The notes under the pieces: model-generated
The model's database searches: none
What the model was told of the DNA's origin: nothing
The model's input: the letters and a program-made list of their open reading frames with translations, nothing else
Translations under genes and position numbers: made by a program
DNA from: an uncultured bacterium
GTDB taxonomy: Bacteria; Bacteroidota; Bacteroidia; Chitinophagales; CAIODY01
Assembly (NCBI GenBank): GCA_903857255.1
Contig: CAIODY010000023.1
Coordinates: 1 to 56,143 of the forward strand
Reading direction: 5' to 3'
Length of the DNA: 56,143 bases
Part shown: positions 45,401 to 51,901 of the stretch, piece by piece
How positions within the stretch are numbered: the stretch's first letter is position 1
How the letters are laid out: each line of letters starts with the position of its first letter

Positions 45401-45896
45401 AATTAATTTGGGAGATAATTTTACCTTAAATGCGTTGAATAGTTTAGGCATTAATGCGAATACTTCTATACAATGGTTTGCTTCAAATGGTGGATTGCTG
45501 GGCACTTCAAGCACATTGAATATATCGCCAACCAACAACGAATTTTACATTTTGAAAATTTTCAACGATAGTATTTGTCCATCGAGTGATACGGTTTTTA
45601 TTAATGTTGCAAGGTGTGGTGTGATAATTTTACCCAACGCATTTTCACCAAATGGTGATGGATTGGATGATGTATTTAAAATTCTGAATCCGGAGGATGT
45701 TGAATCTATTGACCGATTTGATATTTACAATCGTTGGGGACAAGCAGTGTTTACTACCAATGATAAAAACGCAGGCTGGGACGGTTCTTTCAACAATAAG
45801 CAACAACCGTTGGATACTTACATGTACAACTTGCAATTAAAATGTTATGGCGGTAAAGTAGTTCATTTAAAAGGCGATGTAACACTGATGCGATAA
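36486..45896 (+). CDS. Giant SprB-repeat adhesin with gliding-type (type B) T9SS C-terminal domain
   Basis: This 3136-residue secreted protein has, in order: a signal peptide (to ~22, ending LNLFGQ); a lectin-like N-terminus; a PKD domain (~315-400, WHWNFGD); a ~190-residue module (~520-705); a second PKD domain (~765-850, YYWNFGD); a second copy of that module (~963-1148); Ig-like YSWSP segments; and 21 SprB repeats (~1285-2970), each about 80 residues built on SCFGxxxG, GGTSPYSFSWN, PAGTYTVTVKDANNCS. The C-terminus (from ILPNAFSPNGDGLDDVF) is the type B domain used by SprB-like adhesins. In Flavobacterium johnsoniae SprB is the mobile surface adhesin of gliding. Type B cargos usually have a PorP/SprF partner encoded next door; none is present here. 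Confidence 0.9.
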   Translation: MNRSFTLLFIVLFFLKLNLFGQTTCPNNIDFENGNFTNWTCYTGIVGVSGTTNVVSVTNSGGPIAGRHVITTAANGNDPYGNFPILCPTGGGFSLRLGNDLTGDSAERVRYKIRIPSGISHFSILYSYAVVLDDGGSSHLSYQQPRFNVEAFDSATNNTVKCLPSPYVATASLPGFSLSNVLDPNGALSVWYQPWTTRTLNLSGLGGKTIYVQFTTADCTLGAHFGYAYVDVQCGLFQITNGYCPGSTTAPLSAPPGYQSYSWRDSLYNVLGSSQNLIIVAPAQPKKIIVILTPYSGYGCQDTLTTYIYPLQPPVANFIRPDTFCAKSQTPFFDSSYSVSAGTFVNKWHWNFGDTNSGTADTSSAQNPTHIYQSSGHYTVSLIVKSNLSCISDTVKKTIYIKPNIAVNAGVDTTICYNTTALLHGTVTPVNAAIGSYTYAWSPSTGLSCATCKNTTTPNLTAATTYYFTTNYYPNGCLQTDTIVVNVAPPSLTITAQALPTTACPNSPVQLSVSTTPTTCGIYNGTCSATTNNYLVGNAGTTRTYPFLQYNEDGRTQMLYLKSELNAAGLTTGGIINAIAMYVSQKNSSLPYTGFNIKIGCTALTSLSSWQTGLTTVYSSTISTVAGWNSYPLSTLYSWDGVSNLIVEICYDNTANQWTLDDYVWATNSGFNSVLYYYDDGVHGCTMTSIINSQKRPDIRFGVCLPPSTGLTYNWSPSAPLNNANIANPIATLTATTTTTFTVTASSGTCNSSNASVVVTVNNLQANFTSKDTVCLGSVLAFTNTSTSTATDSVKKYYWNFGDATSGASNIVHTKNSSHTFSAAGTFTVTLVDTTVSGCIATFTKSIVVITPFTVNAGLNDSVCAGGTKILSPTIVPNTGAYTYSWSPNATLSCSGCISPTASPTSTTTYTLLVTSTISGCTANSSVTIKLNPASPIPSATASPTLVCPNGTAQLTATIPTPTCGAASISCSGGTNYVVGRDTGSTYYPFVGAYSDARTQLLFTKTELNAAGINAGTIGQLALYVATKSSTIPYSNFNIKIGCTALTSITSWQTGLTTVFTAGSITTVGGTWNNFSLSTPYSWDGNSNLIVEICFDNSTFSNYDFVNYSITPFNSVVYNYQNTGSGCTIAATPLQATNRPIIRFNVCPLVTNVTYSWSPTPTLSNANIYNPVATVNATTTYTVSVSNGVCPANTANVTVNMSQLNVNAGRDTSICIGKSVPLNATASGTGTSFTYSWSPSTNLSNSSIANPVATPTTTTTYILTVTDNNLCSKKDTVVITIATTFSIAFTSTNVSCFGGNNGSVTANVTPTGTYSYSWNTTPTQISNTATNLSAGIYTVTVSNGTCSAIKNDTITQPTTLSNIVASMVSPVSCFGGTNGTANCATPSGGTSPYTYSWNTTPVQTTQAVNALSVGTYTVTVTDAKGCSKTDTAQITQPTALSINAYMTNPTSCFGGNNGTANCAMPSGGTSPYTYSWNTIPIQTTQAVNALSAGTYTITVTDAKGCSKSDTAQIIQPSALSNVTASTLLNDSCFGNAKGKVTVSTPTGGTSPYSFSWNSVPIQTTQTANSLPAGTYTVTVKDANNCSLTSSTIVTQPTLLSNVTASTLLNDSCFGNAKGKVTVTTPTGGTSPYSFSWNSVPIQTTQTANSLPAGTYTVTVKDANNCSLTSSTIVTQPTQLTNVTASTLLNDSCFGNSKGKVTVTTPTGGTSPYSFSWNTLPIQTTQTANALPAGTYTITVKDANNCSLTSSTIVTQPTILSNVTASTLLNDSCFGNSKGKVTVSTPIGGTSPYSFSWNSVPIQTTQTANSLPAGTYTVTVKDANNCSLTSSTIVTQPSALANITASTLLNDSCFGNAKGKVTVSNPNGGTSPYFFSWNSIPIQTTQTANALPASTYTVTVKDANNCSLTSSTIVTQPLALSNVIASTLLNDTCFGGTIGKVTVSTPTGGTSPYSFSWNSSPIQTTQTANGLPIGTYTVTVKDANNCSLTSSTIITEPSGLANVMASTLSNDSCFGNNNGKVTVTTPTGGTAPYNYSWNTSPIQTTQTAVGLPFGTYTVTVSDAHHCSTVIDSAMITQPTPLANVVASIVSNVSCFGGSNGSVTVSNPSGGTAPYSFSWNSSPIQTTQTANALPAGTYTVTVKDAHHCSLTSSIGISQPNALSNVVASTLTNVICNGKNTGSATVSTPSGGTTPYHFSWNSTPIQTTQTANALPTGIFTVTVKDSNNCSLTSSTTITQPAPLANVVASVVSNVLCHGGNNGSVTCTTPTGATLPYHFSWNTTPVQTTQTATGLIAGTYTVSVTDSFKCDTLTSTIVVTEPTPLANVVASTLLNDSCFGYAKGKATVTTPTGGTTPYSFSWNSLPVQTTQTATNLPFGTYTVTVTDAHNCPAILDSTIVTQPTALSNVVASVVSNVTCFGLSNGSVTVSNPTGGTSPYSFSWNSSPIQNTQTANSLPAGTFTVKVEDANRCSLTSSTIITQPNALANVVASMTLAVSCFAGNNGTATCTTPTGGTLPYHFSWNSSPIQTTQTATGLNYGVYTVTVNDSNNCSLTDTTLITQPTVIANVTASTVTNEFCFGGHNGSASVSTPTGGTPPYAYSWNTSPVQTTPLAVNLLPGNYTVSVTDAHNCPAVTSSATITQPPVLTGITAFTIKNLTCSSGNDGVVSCSTPTGGTPPYSYSWNSLPIQTTQTATNLPVGTYTVTITDAHQCAYFHASTSVTAPTAPTNSLTSVVLKNVSCFGGNDAEVTVLTPVSGKPPFNYNWNSTPNQTTQTANNLVAGNYVITVTDSLGCVQLANATVVQPNPLQVGIAAKKEVSCFGANDGYINAIPAWGGTPPYVYKWNTNPPQTLPTATFVTAGNYTISVVDANGCTAIDSATIHQPAPISGGIIHAVNNPCSNVNAGWMSISNVSGGTPPYVFIWNSTPSQMDSIATNLPAGNYTVSITDAHSCTASMSATIITEPTVQAIAYRDTTINLGDNFTLNALNSLGINANTSIQWFASNGGLLGTSSTLNISPTNNEFYILKIFNDSICPSSDTVFINVARCGVIILPNAFSPNGDGLDDVFKILNPEDVESIDRFDIYNRWGQAVFTTNDKNAGWDGSFNNKQQPLDTYMYNLQLKCYGGKVVHLKGDVTLMR
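41041..42480 (+). repeat. Core of SprB array: six 240-bp units in exact register
   Basis: Unit starts (CAAACGTAACAGCATCAAC-like) recur at 41041, 41281, 41521, 41761, 42001 and 42241, exactly 240 bases apart. Neighbouring units are nearly identical at the DNA level, for example GATGC(C/G)AA(C/T)AATTG(T/C) at each unit end. Outside this core the units drift in length and sequence. Such identity implies recent duplication or gene conversion and makes unit-number change likely. Confidence 0.85.
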
Positions 45897-45935
45897 GCAT
45901 TACATTTTCTGATTTTATAAATTTCATTTTTCACT

Positions 45936-45965
45936 TTGCCATCCGTTGTTGGCTAACTACTTTTG
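45936..45965 (+). promoter_or_regulatory. Promoter of rpoN (TTG / TACTTTTG)
   Basis: TTTG at 45935-45938 is followed after 19 bases by TACTTTTG at 45958-45965, matching the Bacteroidota -33/-7 pair. The ATG is 20 bases downstream. Confidence 0.5.
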
Positions 45966-45985
45966 TTTACTAAGAAAAACGAAAT

Positions 45986-47461
45986 ATGCTTTCGCAACAT
46001 TTATCGCAAAAACAATTACAAAAACTTTCGCCGCAACAAATTCAGTTGATGAAGCTGTTGCAAGTGCCTACTGCACAATTGGAAGAACGCATAAAAGAAG
46101 AATTGGAAATTAATCCAGCATTGGAAGATGGTAACAACACAGATGATTTCGACAACAAAAGTGTGGAAGACCAACTGAAAAATGATGAGCAAGAAACAAA
46201 AGAAGAAAAAACTGATGAGGATATTCAGCTTGAAGAATATTTAAGTGATGATGATTTAGATGTGCCTGATTATAAAACGCAAGGCGATGATTACAGCGAT
46301 GATGATGACGACAAAAAAACAACTCCTTCGCCAATTGTAAAAAGTTTTCATGATTACTTAGAACAACAATTGGGCATGTTGGAATTAAGCGACCACCAAT
46401 TTGTTGTAGCTGATTATATCATTGGAAGCATTGATGATGATGGCTATTTACGCCGCCCGTTGGATGCGATGATTGACGATTTAGCATTCACACAAAATAT
46501 TTCTACCACCATCGAAGAGTTAGAAAATTTGTTGGAACAGATTCAGCAATTTGACCCACCTGGCATTGCTGCTCGAAATTTGCAAGAGTGTTTATTAATT
46601 CAATTGCGAAAAAAAGAACACAAAAATCCTTACGTGAAATTGGCGACCAAAATTGTAGAAAAAAATTTTGATGCATTTACCAAAAAACATTACGACAAGC
46701 TTTGCGCTGAATACGATTTGGATGATGAATTATTGAAGTTGGTTTTAGAACAAATTATTCATTTAAATCCAAAGCCTGGAAGTGGTTATAATGAAGACAA
46801 TAAAATGGATTATTATGTCATTCCTGATTTTATTGTACAAAATAATGAAGGCGAATTATTGGTTACTTTAAATTCGAGAAATGCGCCTGAACTACGCATC
46901 AGCAGCCATTTTAAAGAAATGATGAGAGATTATGAAAAAGGTGATAAAAAAGATAAACAGCAAAAAGATGCGGTGCAATTCATCAAGCAAAAATTAGATT
47001 CAGCAAAATGGTTTATTGATGCCATCAAACAACGCCAACACACTTTGATGCAAGTGATGCGAATGATGGTGAATTTACAATACGAATATTTTAAAACTGG
47101 CGATGCTGCTGATTTGAAACCAATGATTTTGAAAGATATTGCCGAGCCTACCAACATGGATATATCAACAGTTTCGAGGGTTGCAAACAGCAAATATGTA
47201 CAAACTGAATTTGGCACTTTTGCTTTAAAATCCTTATTCAGCGAAGCCATGACAACTGATGATGGTGAAGAAGTATCGAACAAAGAAGTGAAAAAAATAT
47301 TAGCCGAAGTGATTGCCATTGAAGATAAAAAGAAACCTTGGAGCGATGAATATTTAATGGAAGAACTTAATAACCGAGGCTATAATATTGCTCGAAGAAC
47401 GGTTGCAAAATATCGTGAGCAATTGGATATTCCAGTGGCTCGATTAAGAAAAGAATTATAA
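45986..47461 (+). CDS. rpoN: RNA polymerase sigma-54 factor (RpoN)
   Basis: RpoN directs RNA polymerase to -24/-12 promoters and needs enhancer-binding ATPases. The 491-residue protein has the Gln/Leu-rich region I (LSQKQLQKLSPQQIQLMKLL), a very acidic region II (~50-115, long Asp/Glu runs), the core-binding domain (WFIDAIKQRQHTL, TNMDISTVSRVANSKY) and the C-terminal RpoN box ARRTVAKYRE near 471-480. All parts are intact. No sigma-54 activator is in the window. It has its own promoter and is followed after 18 bases by a methyltransferase gene on the same strand. Confidence 0.95.
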   Translation: MLSQHLSQKQLQKLSPQQIQLMKLLQVPTAQLEERIKEELEINPALEDGNNTDDFDNKSVEDQLKNDEQETKEEKTDEDIQLEEYLSDDDLDVPDYKTQGDDYSDDDDDKKTTPSPIVKSFHDYLEQQLGMLELSDHQFVVADYIIGSIDDDGYLRRPLDAMIDDLAFTQNISTTIEELENLLEQIQQFDPPGIAARNLQECLLIQLRKKEHKNPYVKLATKIVEKNFDAFTKKHYDKLCAEYDLDDELLKLVLEQIIHLNPKPGSGYNEDNKMDYYVIPDFIVQNNEGELLVTLNSRNAPELRISSHFKEMMRDYEKGDKKDKQQKDAVQFIKQKLDSAKWFIDAIKQRQHTLMQVMRMMVNLQYEYFKTGDAADLKPMILKDIAEPTNMDISTVSRVANSKYVQTEFGTFALKSLFSEAMTTDDGEEVSNKEVKKILAEVIAIEDKKKPWSDEYLMEELNNRGYNIARRTVAKYREQLDIPVARLRKEL

Positions 47462-47479
47462 AATCACTACAAAAAATAA

Positions 47480-48304
47480 ATGAAAGTTGCACCACAATAC
47501 ATGGATGAAATACCATGTTATGCGCCCGAATTAGCTATTGAAAACGATGGCTATCCTGATGTGAGCTACGGCGATTATTTCAAATTGGAAGATGGAAGTT
47601 TTTGGTTTCGTTCACGAAACAGAATCATAAAATACTTGCTTGAAAAATTCATGAACACTAATCAACCTTTCAATTTTATTGAAATTGGCTGCGGTACTGG
47701 TTATGTATTAAAAGGCTTAGAAGCCTTTACCAATGCTAAATTGAGCGGTGCTGAAATTTATTTAGGTGGATTAAAATTTGCAAAAAAAAGATTGCCTAAT
47801 ATTCAGTTTGTGCAATTAGATGCTCGGCATATGCCATTTGAAAATGAGTTGGATAGTGTGGGTGCATTTGATGTTTTGGAACATATTGTAGAAGATGAAA
47901 CGGTGATGCAGAGTGTGTTTCAATCATTAAAATCAGGCGGCAAATTTTTTATTTCAGTACCGCAACATCAATCTTTGTATTGTAATATTGATGCTTATTT
48001 GCAACACAAGCGTAGATATTCACGAAGCGAAATGCTCACTAAATTAAAAAATGCCGGCTTCGAAATTGAATTCGTTTCTTCTTTTGTTTTTTGTTTATTT
48101 CCAATGATGGCAATTTCGAGATGGATGAAAAAAATTAAGCCATCAAAATTAAATTATCAAAACACAGTGCAAACTGAAATGGTGTTGCCGCCTGCATTAG
48201 ATAAGATTATGGATGTGTTTATGGACCTTGACCAATGGTTGATAAAGATTGGACTTTCGCTTCCAGTTGGTGGTTCATTATTTGTGGTTGCGAAGAAAAA
48301 ATAA
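47480..48304 (+). CDS. Class I SAM-dependent methyltransferase
   Basis: This 274-residue protein has a Methyltransf_11-like core. FIEIGCGTGYVLKGLE (~61-76) is the SAM-binding motif I, LDARHMPFENE the motif II region, and GAFDVLEHIVEDE the post-motif. SVPQHQSLYCNIDAYLQHKRRYS resembles the C-terminal part of sugar- or quinone-type methyltransferases near glycan loci. The C-terminus has hydrophobic stretches (FVFCLFPMMAISRWM) that may attach it to the membrane. The substrate is not indicated. It lies 18 bases after rpoN and 24 before the PAP2-like gene, in one direction. Confidence 0.75.
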   Translation: MKVAPQYMDEIPCYAPELAIENDGYPDVSYGDYFKLEDGSFWFRSRNRIIKYLLEKFMNTNQPFNFIEIGCGTGYVLKGLEAFTNAKLSGAEIYLGGLKFAKKRLPNIQFVQLDARHMPFENELDSVGAFDVLEHIVEDETVMQSVFQSLKSGGKFFISVPQHQSLYCNIDAYLQHKRRYSRSEMLTKLKNAGFEIEFVSSFVFCLFPMMAISRWMKKIKPSKLNYQNTVQTEMVLPPALDKIMDVFMDLDQWLIKIGLSLPVGGSLFVVAKKK

Positions 48305-48328
48305 GTTCACTTTTTCGGTTTTGTCAGT

Positions 48329-48934
48329 ATGAAATCTTTAGCAAAAATATTGTCGTTTATTTTTCATCCGTTGTTGTTGCCAACATTCGGAACGGTGCTG
48401 ATAGTGCTTTCAAATCCTTATTGGTTCTATGGTTTTAAGACTGGTCCATTTTCAATTTTAGCCATCATCATTCCACTCACTTTTGGTTTTCCGGTGATTA
48501 CAGTTTTATTAATGAAGGCTTTAAATTTTGTGGATGATTTATATTTAAGAGACCAAAAACAACGCTTTATTCCATTTGTTGCCGTCATGATTTATTACTT
48601 CTGGACATTCATGGTTTTGCGTTCGCAACAATTGCCTACACCTATGCTTTGGATGATGTTAGGAAGTTGTATTGCAGTAGTTTTTGGTTTCATTACTAAC
48701 ATCGTGATGAAAATAAGTTTGCATGCTTTGGGTATGGGTTGCTTGCTGTGTGTGGCTATCAATGCGGTACTCATCAGTTATTCCAACATGATTCCACTCA
48801 TGTTGATTTGTATGTTAGCAGCAGGTTTAGTTGGTTCGGCTCGATTATATTTAAAAGAGCATGAGCCACAGGAAATTTACAGCGGTTACTTATTAGGCAT
48901 CATGGGAATGATGATTGCTGGCTGGTTTTATTGA
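48329..48934 (+). CDS. PAP2-like integral membrane protein with altered catalytic motifs
   Basis: This 201-residue protein has about six hydrophobic segments. Three stretches fall where PAP2 phosphatase motifs would be but depart from them. YLRDQKQRFIP stands for KxxxxxxRP, KISLHALGMG for PSGH, and SARLYLKEHEPQEIYSGY for SRxxxxxHxxxD (Arg and His kept, Asp replaced by Glu). I infer a divergent PAP2-superfamily member; activity is doubtful. It overlaps the 3' end of rlmB on the other strand by seven bases. A plain uncharacterised membrane protein is the alternative. Confidence 0.55.
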   Translation: MKSLAKILSFIFHPLLLPTFGTVLIVLSNPYWFYGFKTGPFSILAIIIPLTFGFPVITVLLMKALNFVDDLYLRDQKQRFIPFVAVMIYYFWTFMVLRSQQLPTPMLWMMLGSCIAVVFGFITNIVMKISLHALGMGCLLCVAINAVLISYSNMIPLMLICMLAAGLVGSARLYLKEHEPQEIYSGYLLGIMGMMIAGWFY

Positions 48935-49698
48935 ATTTTTCTGCCCTTCATAGCTTCATATAAAATCATTCCAGTAGCAACACTCACGTTGTAAGAATCA
49001 ACCTGCGAAGTGATTGGAATTTTAAAAGTTTCATCAGCTCTATTAATAATTAACCTATTCACACCTTCGGCTTCTTCGCCTACAACAATTGCAACAGGCT
49101 CGTTAAAATTTATCTCTGCTAAATTTTTTGTGGCTTGCAAATCGCTCACCAACACTTTAATATTGTTTTGCTTGCACCATTTTACAGTTTGCACCAAATC
49201 ATCTTCACGGCAAACAGGCAAGTTGTTTAATGCACCAGCACTGGTTTTCATGGCTTCAGCATTAATTTGAGCACTGTTTCTTTTGGCAGTGATAATAAAC
49301 TGCACACCAGTACCTAAAGCAGTTCGGGCAATGGCACCAAAATTTCTAACATCAGTTATTGAATCAAGAATTAATAAAAACGGAACTTTATTTTTTTGCA
49401 AAACTTCTTGTAGCAAATCTTCCTTATCATAATATTTTACGATGGCAATAAATGCAGCTACGCCTTGATGATTAGCACGAAAAGTAAGATAATCTAATTT
49501 ATCCTTCGGCACAGCTTTTAATGGCACACCATGTTGCTTGGCTAAATCTCTGATTTCATCCAGAATTTCACTTTTTAATTCTTTTTGGGTATAAATTACA
49601 TCCAAGGTCTGACCGCTCTGAAACGCTTCAATGATGGGATGTTTGCCATAAATCAAGTTTTCTTTTTTCTCTTTTTCAAAAAAAATTTTGTTTCGCAT
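48928..49698 (-). CDS. rlmB: 23S rRNA (guanosine-2251-2'-O)-methyltransferase RlmB (SpoU family)
   Basis: RlmB methylates the ribose of G2251 in the 23S rRNA P-loop. The 256-residue protein has the N-terminal substrate-binding domain (YGKHPIIEAFQSGQ) and a SPOUT knot domain with the three family motifs: LDSITDVRNFGAIARTA, IVVGEEAEGVNR and IPITSQVDSYNVSVATG. Its start codon is followed upstream by a near -7 element (TATCTTCG), implying a very short leader. It converges with the membrane-protein gene, overlapping it by seven bases. Other SpoU enzymes (TrmH) share these motifs, but the N-terminal domain supports RlmB. Confidence 0.9.
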   Translation of the reverse strand: MRNKIFFEKEKKENLIYGKHPIIEAFQSGQTLDVIYTQKELKSEILDEIRDLAKQHGVPLKAVPKDKLDYLTFRANHQGVAAFIAIVKYYDKEDLLQEVLQKNKVPFLLILDSITDVRNFGAIARTALGTGVQFIITAKRNSAQINAEAMKTSAGALNNLPVCREDDLVQTVKWCKQNNIKVLVSDLQATKNLAEINFNEPVAIVVGEEAEGVNRLIINRADETFKIPITSQVDSYNVSVATGMILYEAMKGRKIQ

Positions 49699-49867
49699 GC
49701 AACGAAGATAGCTGGTTTCTCGTCAATAGTAATAATCAGATTGCAAAAACCGAATTAAACTATTTGCCGTATCTGCTGTTGAGAAATAGCAAAAGCATTG
49801 AAAATAAGTTCGATGAAAGCATTTTGAAAAACAAAAAAGAATTGTTTTTTTTACAAAAAATTCAAAT

Positions 49868-49875
49868 TACATTTG
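49868..49875 (+). promoter_or_regulatory. Bacteroidota -7 element (TACATTTG) for the C10 peptidase
   Basis: TACATTTG matches TAnnTTTG, with a TTG at 49842-49844 (spacer 23). The start codon is 57 bases downstream. Confidence 0.45.
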
Positions 49876-49931
49876 GCAACCAAAATTTTTAACAATCATT
49901 TAAATCCATTACTAAAAACAGCAAAATAAAA

Positions 49932-51767
49932 ATGAAAAAGATTTTTTTACTCGTAGTCGCTATCGCTTTTGGTAGCATCACATTTGCAAAACCTGTTGAT
50001 GTGAACACGGCAAAAACATTCGCCGCAACTTTCTTAGCAAAGCAATTTGCGCAGCAAGGGATGAATACAACTTTTCAATTAGAGTTAGCAAACCCAGTTT
50101 CATTGAACAGCAAGCCATTGCCGATGTATGTTTTCAACGTATCGGGCGCAAATGGTTTTGTCATCGTAGCCGCTGATGATATTGTTACACCTATTTTGGC
50201 TTATTCAACTGAAAGCAATTTCAACTTGGCTGATTCAAAAAGCAATGCACAATATTACATTCGTAAATACACTCGTCAAATTAATTATGCTATTGAAAAT
50301 AATATAGCTGCATCGTCTGAAACTATCTATCGTTGGAATAATGGCGGCAGCAAAAGCAAAGCAAAAACTGGTCATAGTGTTGCACCAATGTTAACCACCT
50401 GTTGGGACCAAGGTCCTAATTATAATAGTTTATGTCCTTATGATGCGGCTGCTCATAATGCAATTGGCAATAACTATTGTCCAACGGGTTGTGTAGCTAC
50501 AGCAATGGCACAGGTTTTAAGATTTTGGAAATATCCAGCACATGGGTATAGCTCACATACTTATTCGGCTTGGAATTATGGACCACAAACTTTCGATTTT
50601 AAAGATTTTACATTCAGATGGAATGCAATGCCAAATATATCAACCAGTAAAATAAGCCCAATTGATACTTTGATGTATGCTTGCGGCGTTGCTCTTGATA
50701 TGGGTTATGGACCAGCAGGCAGTGGTGCATGTGTTTTATCAAGCGATTGTTCGGGCGGTGGTGCTGAATATGCCTTGAAGCATTACTTTTTATATGATGC
50801 AAATTTAAAAGGCTACAAAGAAAATGCAAATGACAGCATTTGGATTGGTATGTTAGAAAATGAGTTGAATAATGGTCGCCCAATTATTTATGCAGGTGCT
50901 GATACTGCTTCGCAAGAAGGACATTGTTTTGATTTTGATGGCTATGATGTAAATGATATGTTTCATATCAATTGGGGTTGGAATTGTAGTGATAATGCAT
51001 ATTATACAGTGCATAATTTAATTCCATCACAAGGTGGTCAAGCAGGCGGAATAGGTGCTGGCAATGGCAATTATGGAGCTGATGAGGAAGCGATTTTGGG
51101 CGTTGCACCACCACCAACTATACAAATTGCGAATGCAATTTCGCCTGCTTCGCAAGTGGTTAGTAATGGTGAGCCATTCAGTTTTTCAACCAATCTCAAA
51201 AATTTAGGTTCGTTTGATTTTAATGGATTTTTATCTGCTATCATTACTGATAATAACGGCGGCTTTGTTGGTATTGTTGACATTAATCAAAATAAATTTC
51301 ATGGAGATACTATTGGAATTGCAAAAAATAGTATGCTAAATCAGGATACTTTGTTTAGTACTCAAGGTTTGTATGGTATTCCTAACGGAACTTATAATGT
51401 TGCCATTTATAACCAAACAATAGGCTTCCCTACTTGGAATTTAGTAACCAATAGCGGCACTTTCACCAACAGTGCTCAAATTACTTTTACTGGTGCAACT
51501 GGTATCAGTAACGTAATTAAAGATGGTGATGTAAGTATGTTTCCAAACCCAGCTAATGGTGTTTTGAAAATTCAGAACACTTCAAGATTCATTGTTGAAA
51601 AAGTGATGGTATTGAATATGCAAGGACAAGTAATTCTTGAATCTACGCCATCGAATAATCGTTCATTTTCTGTTGATTTGAACGCTATCAACGATGGAAT
51701 TTATTTAGTGAAAATAGCTACTAAAGATGGTGGTGAAGTGAATAAGAAATTAGTTATTCAAAAATAA
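49932..51767 (+). CDS. C10-family (streptopain-like) cysteine peptidase with T9SS sorting domain
   Basis: This 611-residue secreted protease has a signal peptide (MKKIFLLVVAIAFGSITFA), an inhibitory prodomain (~20-145; NGFVIVAADDIVTPILAYS), and a C10 catalytic domain with nucleophile Cys187 in CPTGCVATAMAQVL and His331 in EGHCFDFDGYD. INWGWN supplies the oxyanion/Trp region. An Ig-like segment and a type A T9SS sorting domain (~535-611, from MFPNPANG) follow. The family includes SpeB of Streptococcus and PrtT/periodontain of Porphyromonas. The active-site residues are intact, so it is predicted to be secreted as a zymogen and matured outside. It is a single-gene unit with its own promoter and terminator. 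Confidence 0.9.
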   Translation: MKKIFLLVVAIAFGSITFAKPVDVNTAKTFAATFLAKQFAQQGMNTTFQLELANPVSLNSKPLPMYVFNVSGANGFVIVAADDIVTPILAYSTESNFNLADSKSNAQYYIRKYTRQINYAIENNIAASSETIYRWNNGGSKSKAKTGHSVAPMLTTCWDQGPNYNSLCPYDAAAHNAIGNNYCPTGCVATAMAQVLRFWKYPAHGYSSHTYSAWNYGPQTFDFKDFTFRWNAMPNISTSKISPIDTLMYACGVALDMGYGPAGSGACVLSSDCSGGGAEYALKHYFLYDANLKGYKENANDSIWIGMLENELNNGRPIIYAGADTASQEGHCFDFDGYDVNDMFHINWGWNCSDNAYYTVHNLIPSQGGQAGGIGAGNGNYGADEEAILGVAPPPTIQIANAISPASQVVSNGEPFSFSTNLKNLGSFDFNGFLSAIITDNNGGFVGIVDINQNKFHGDTIGIAKNSMLNQDTLFSTQGLYGIPNGTYNVAIYNQTIGFPTWNLVTNSGTFTNSAQITFTGATGISNVIKDGDVSMFPNPANGVLKIQNTSRFIVEKVMVLNMQGQVILESTPSNNRSFSVDLNAINDGIYLVKIATKDGGEVNKKLVIQK

Positions 51768-51794
51768 GAAACAATCAAAAATTGTTTTGTTGTT

Positions 51795-51828
51795 AAAAAT
51801 CCCCGAAGCAATTCGGGGATTTTTTTTT
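51795..51828 (+). terminator. Intrinsic terminator of the C10 peptidase gene
   Basis: AAAAATCCCCGAA (51795-51807) pairs perfectly with TTCGGGGATTTTT (51812-51824) around a GCAA tetraloop and is followed by more T. Confidence 0.95.
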
Positions 51829-51901
51829 GGAAAAAATATCTACTTGCATTTTTAGTTTTCAGCTAACTCTTTTTCTTTACTTTGCATTCCCAAAATCAAC
51901 C

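Noticed and set aside
49698-49892. Open plus-strand frame of about 65 codons before the C10 peptidase
   Set aside because: It has no start codon, overlaps the rlmB start and the C10 peptidase promoter, and is plausible by chance in AT-rich DNA.
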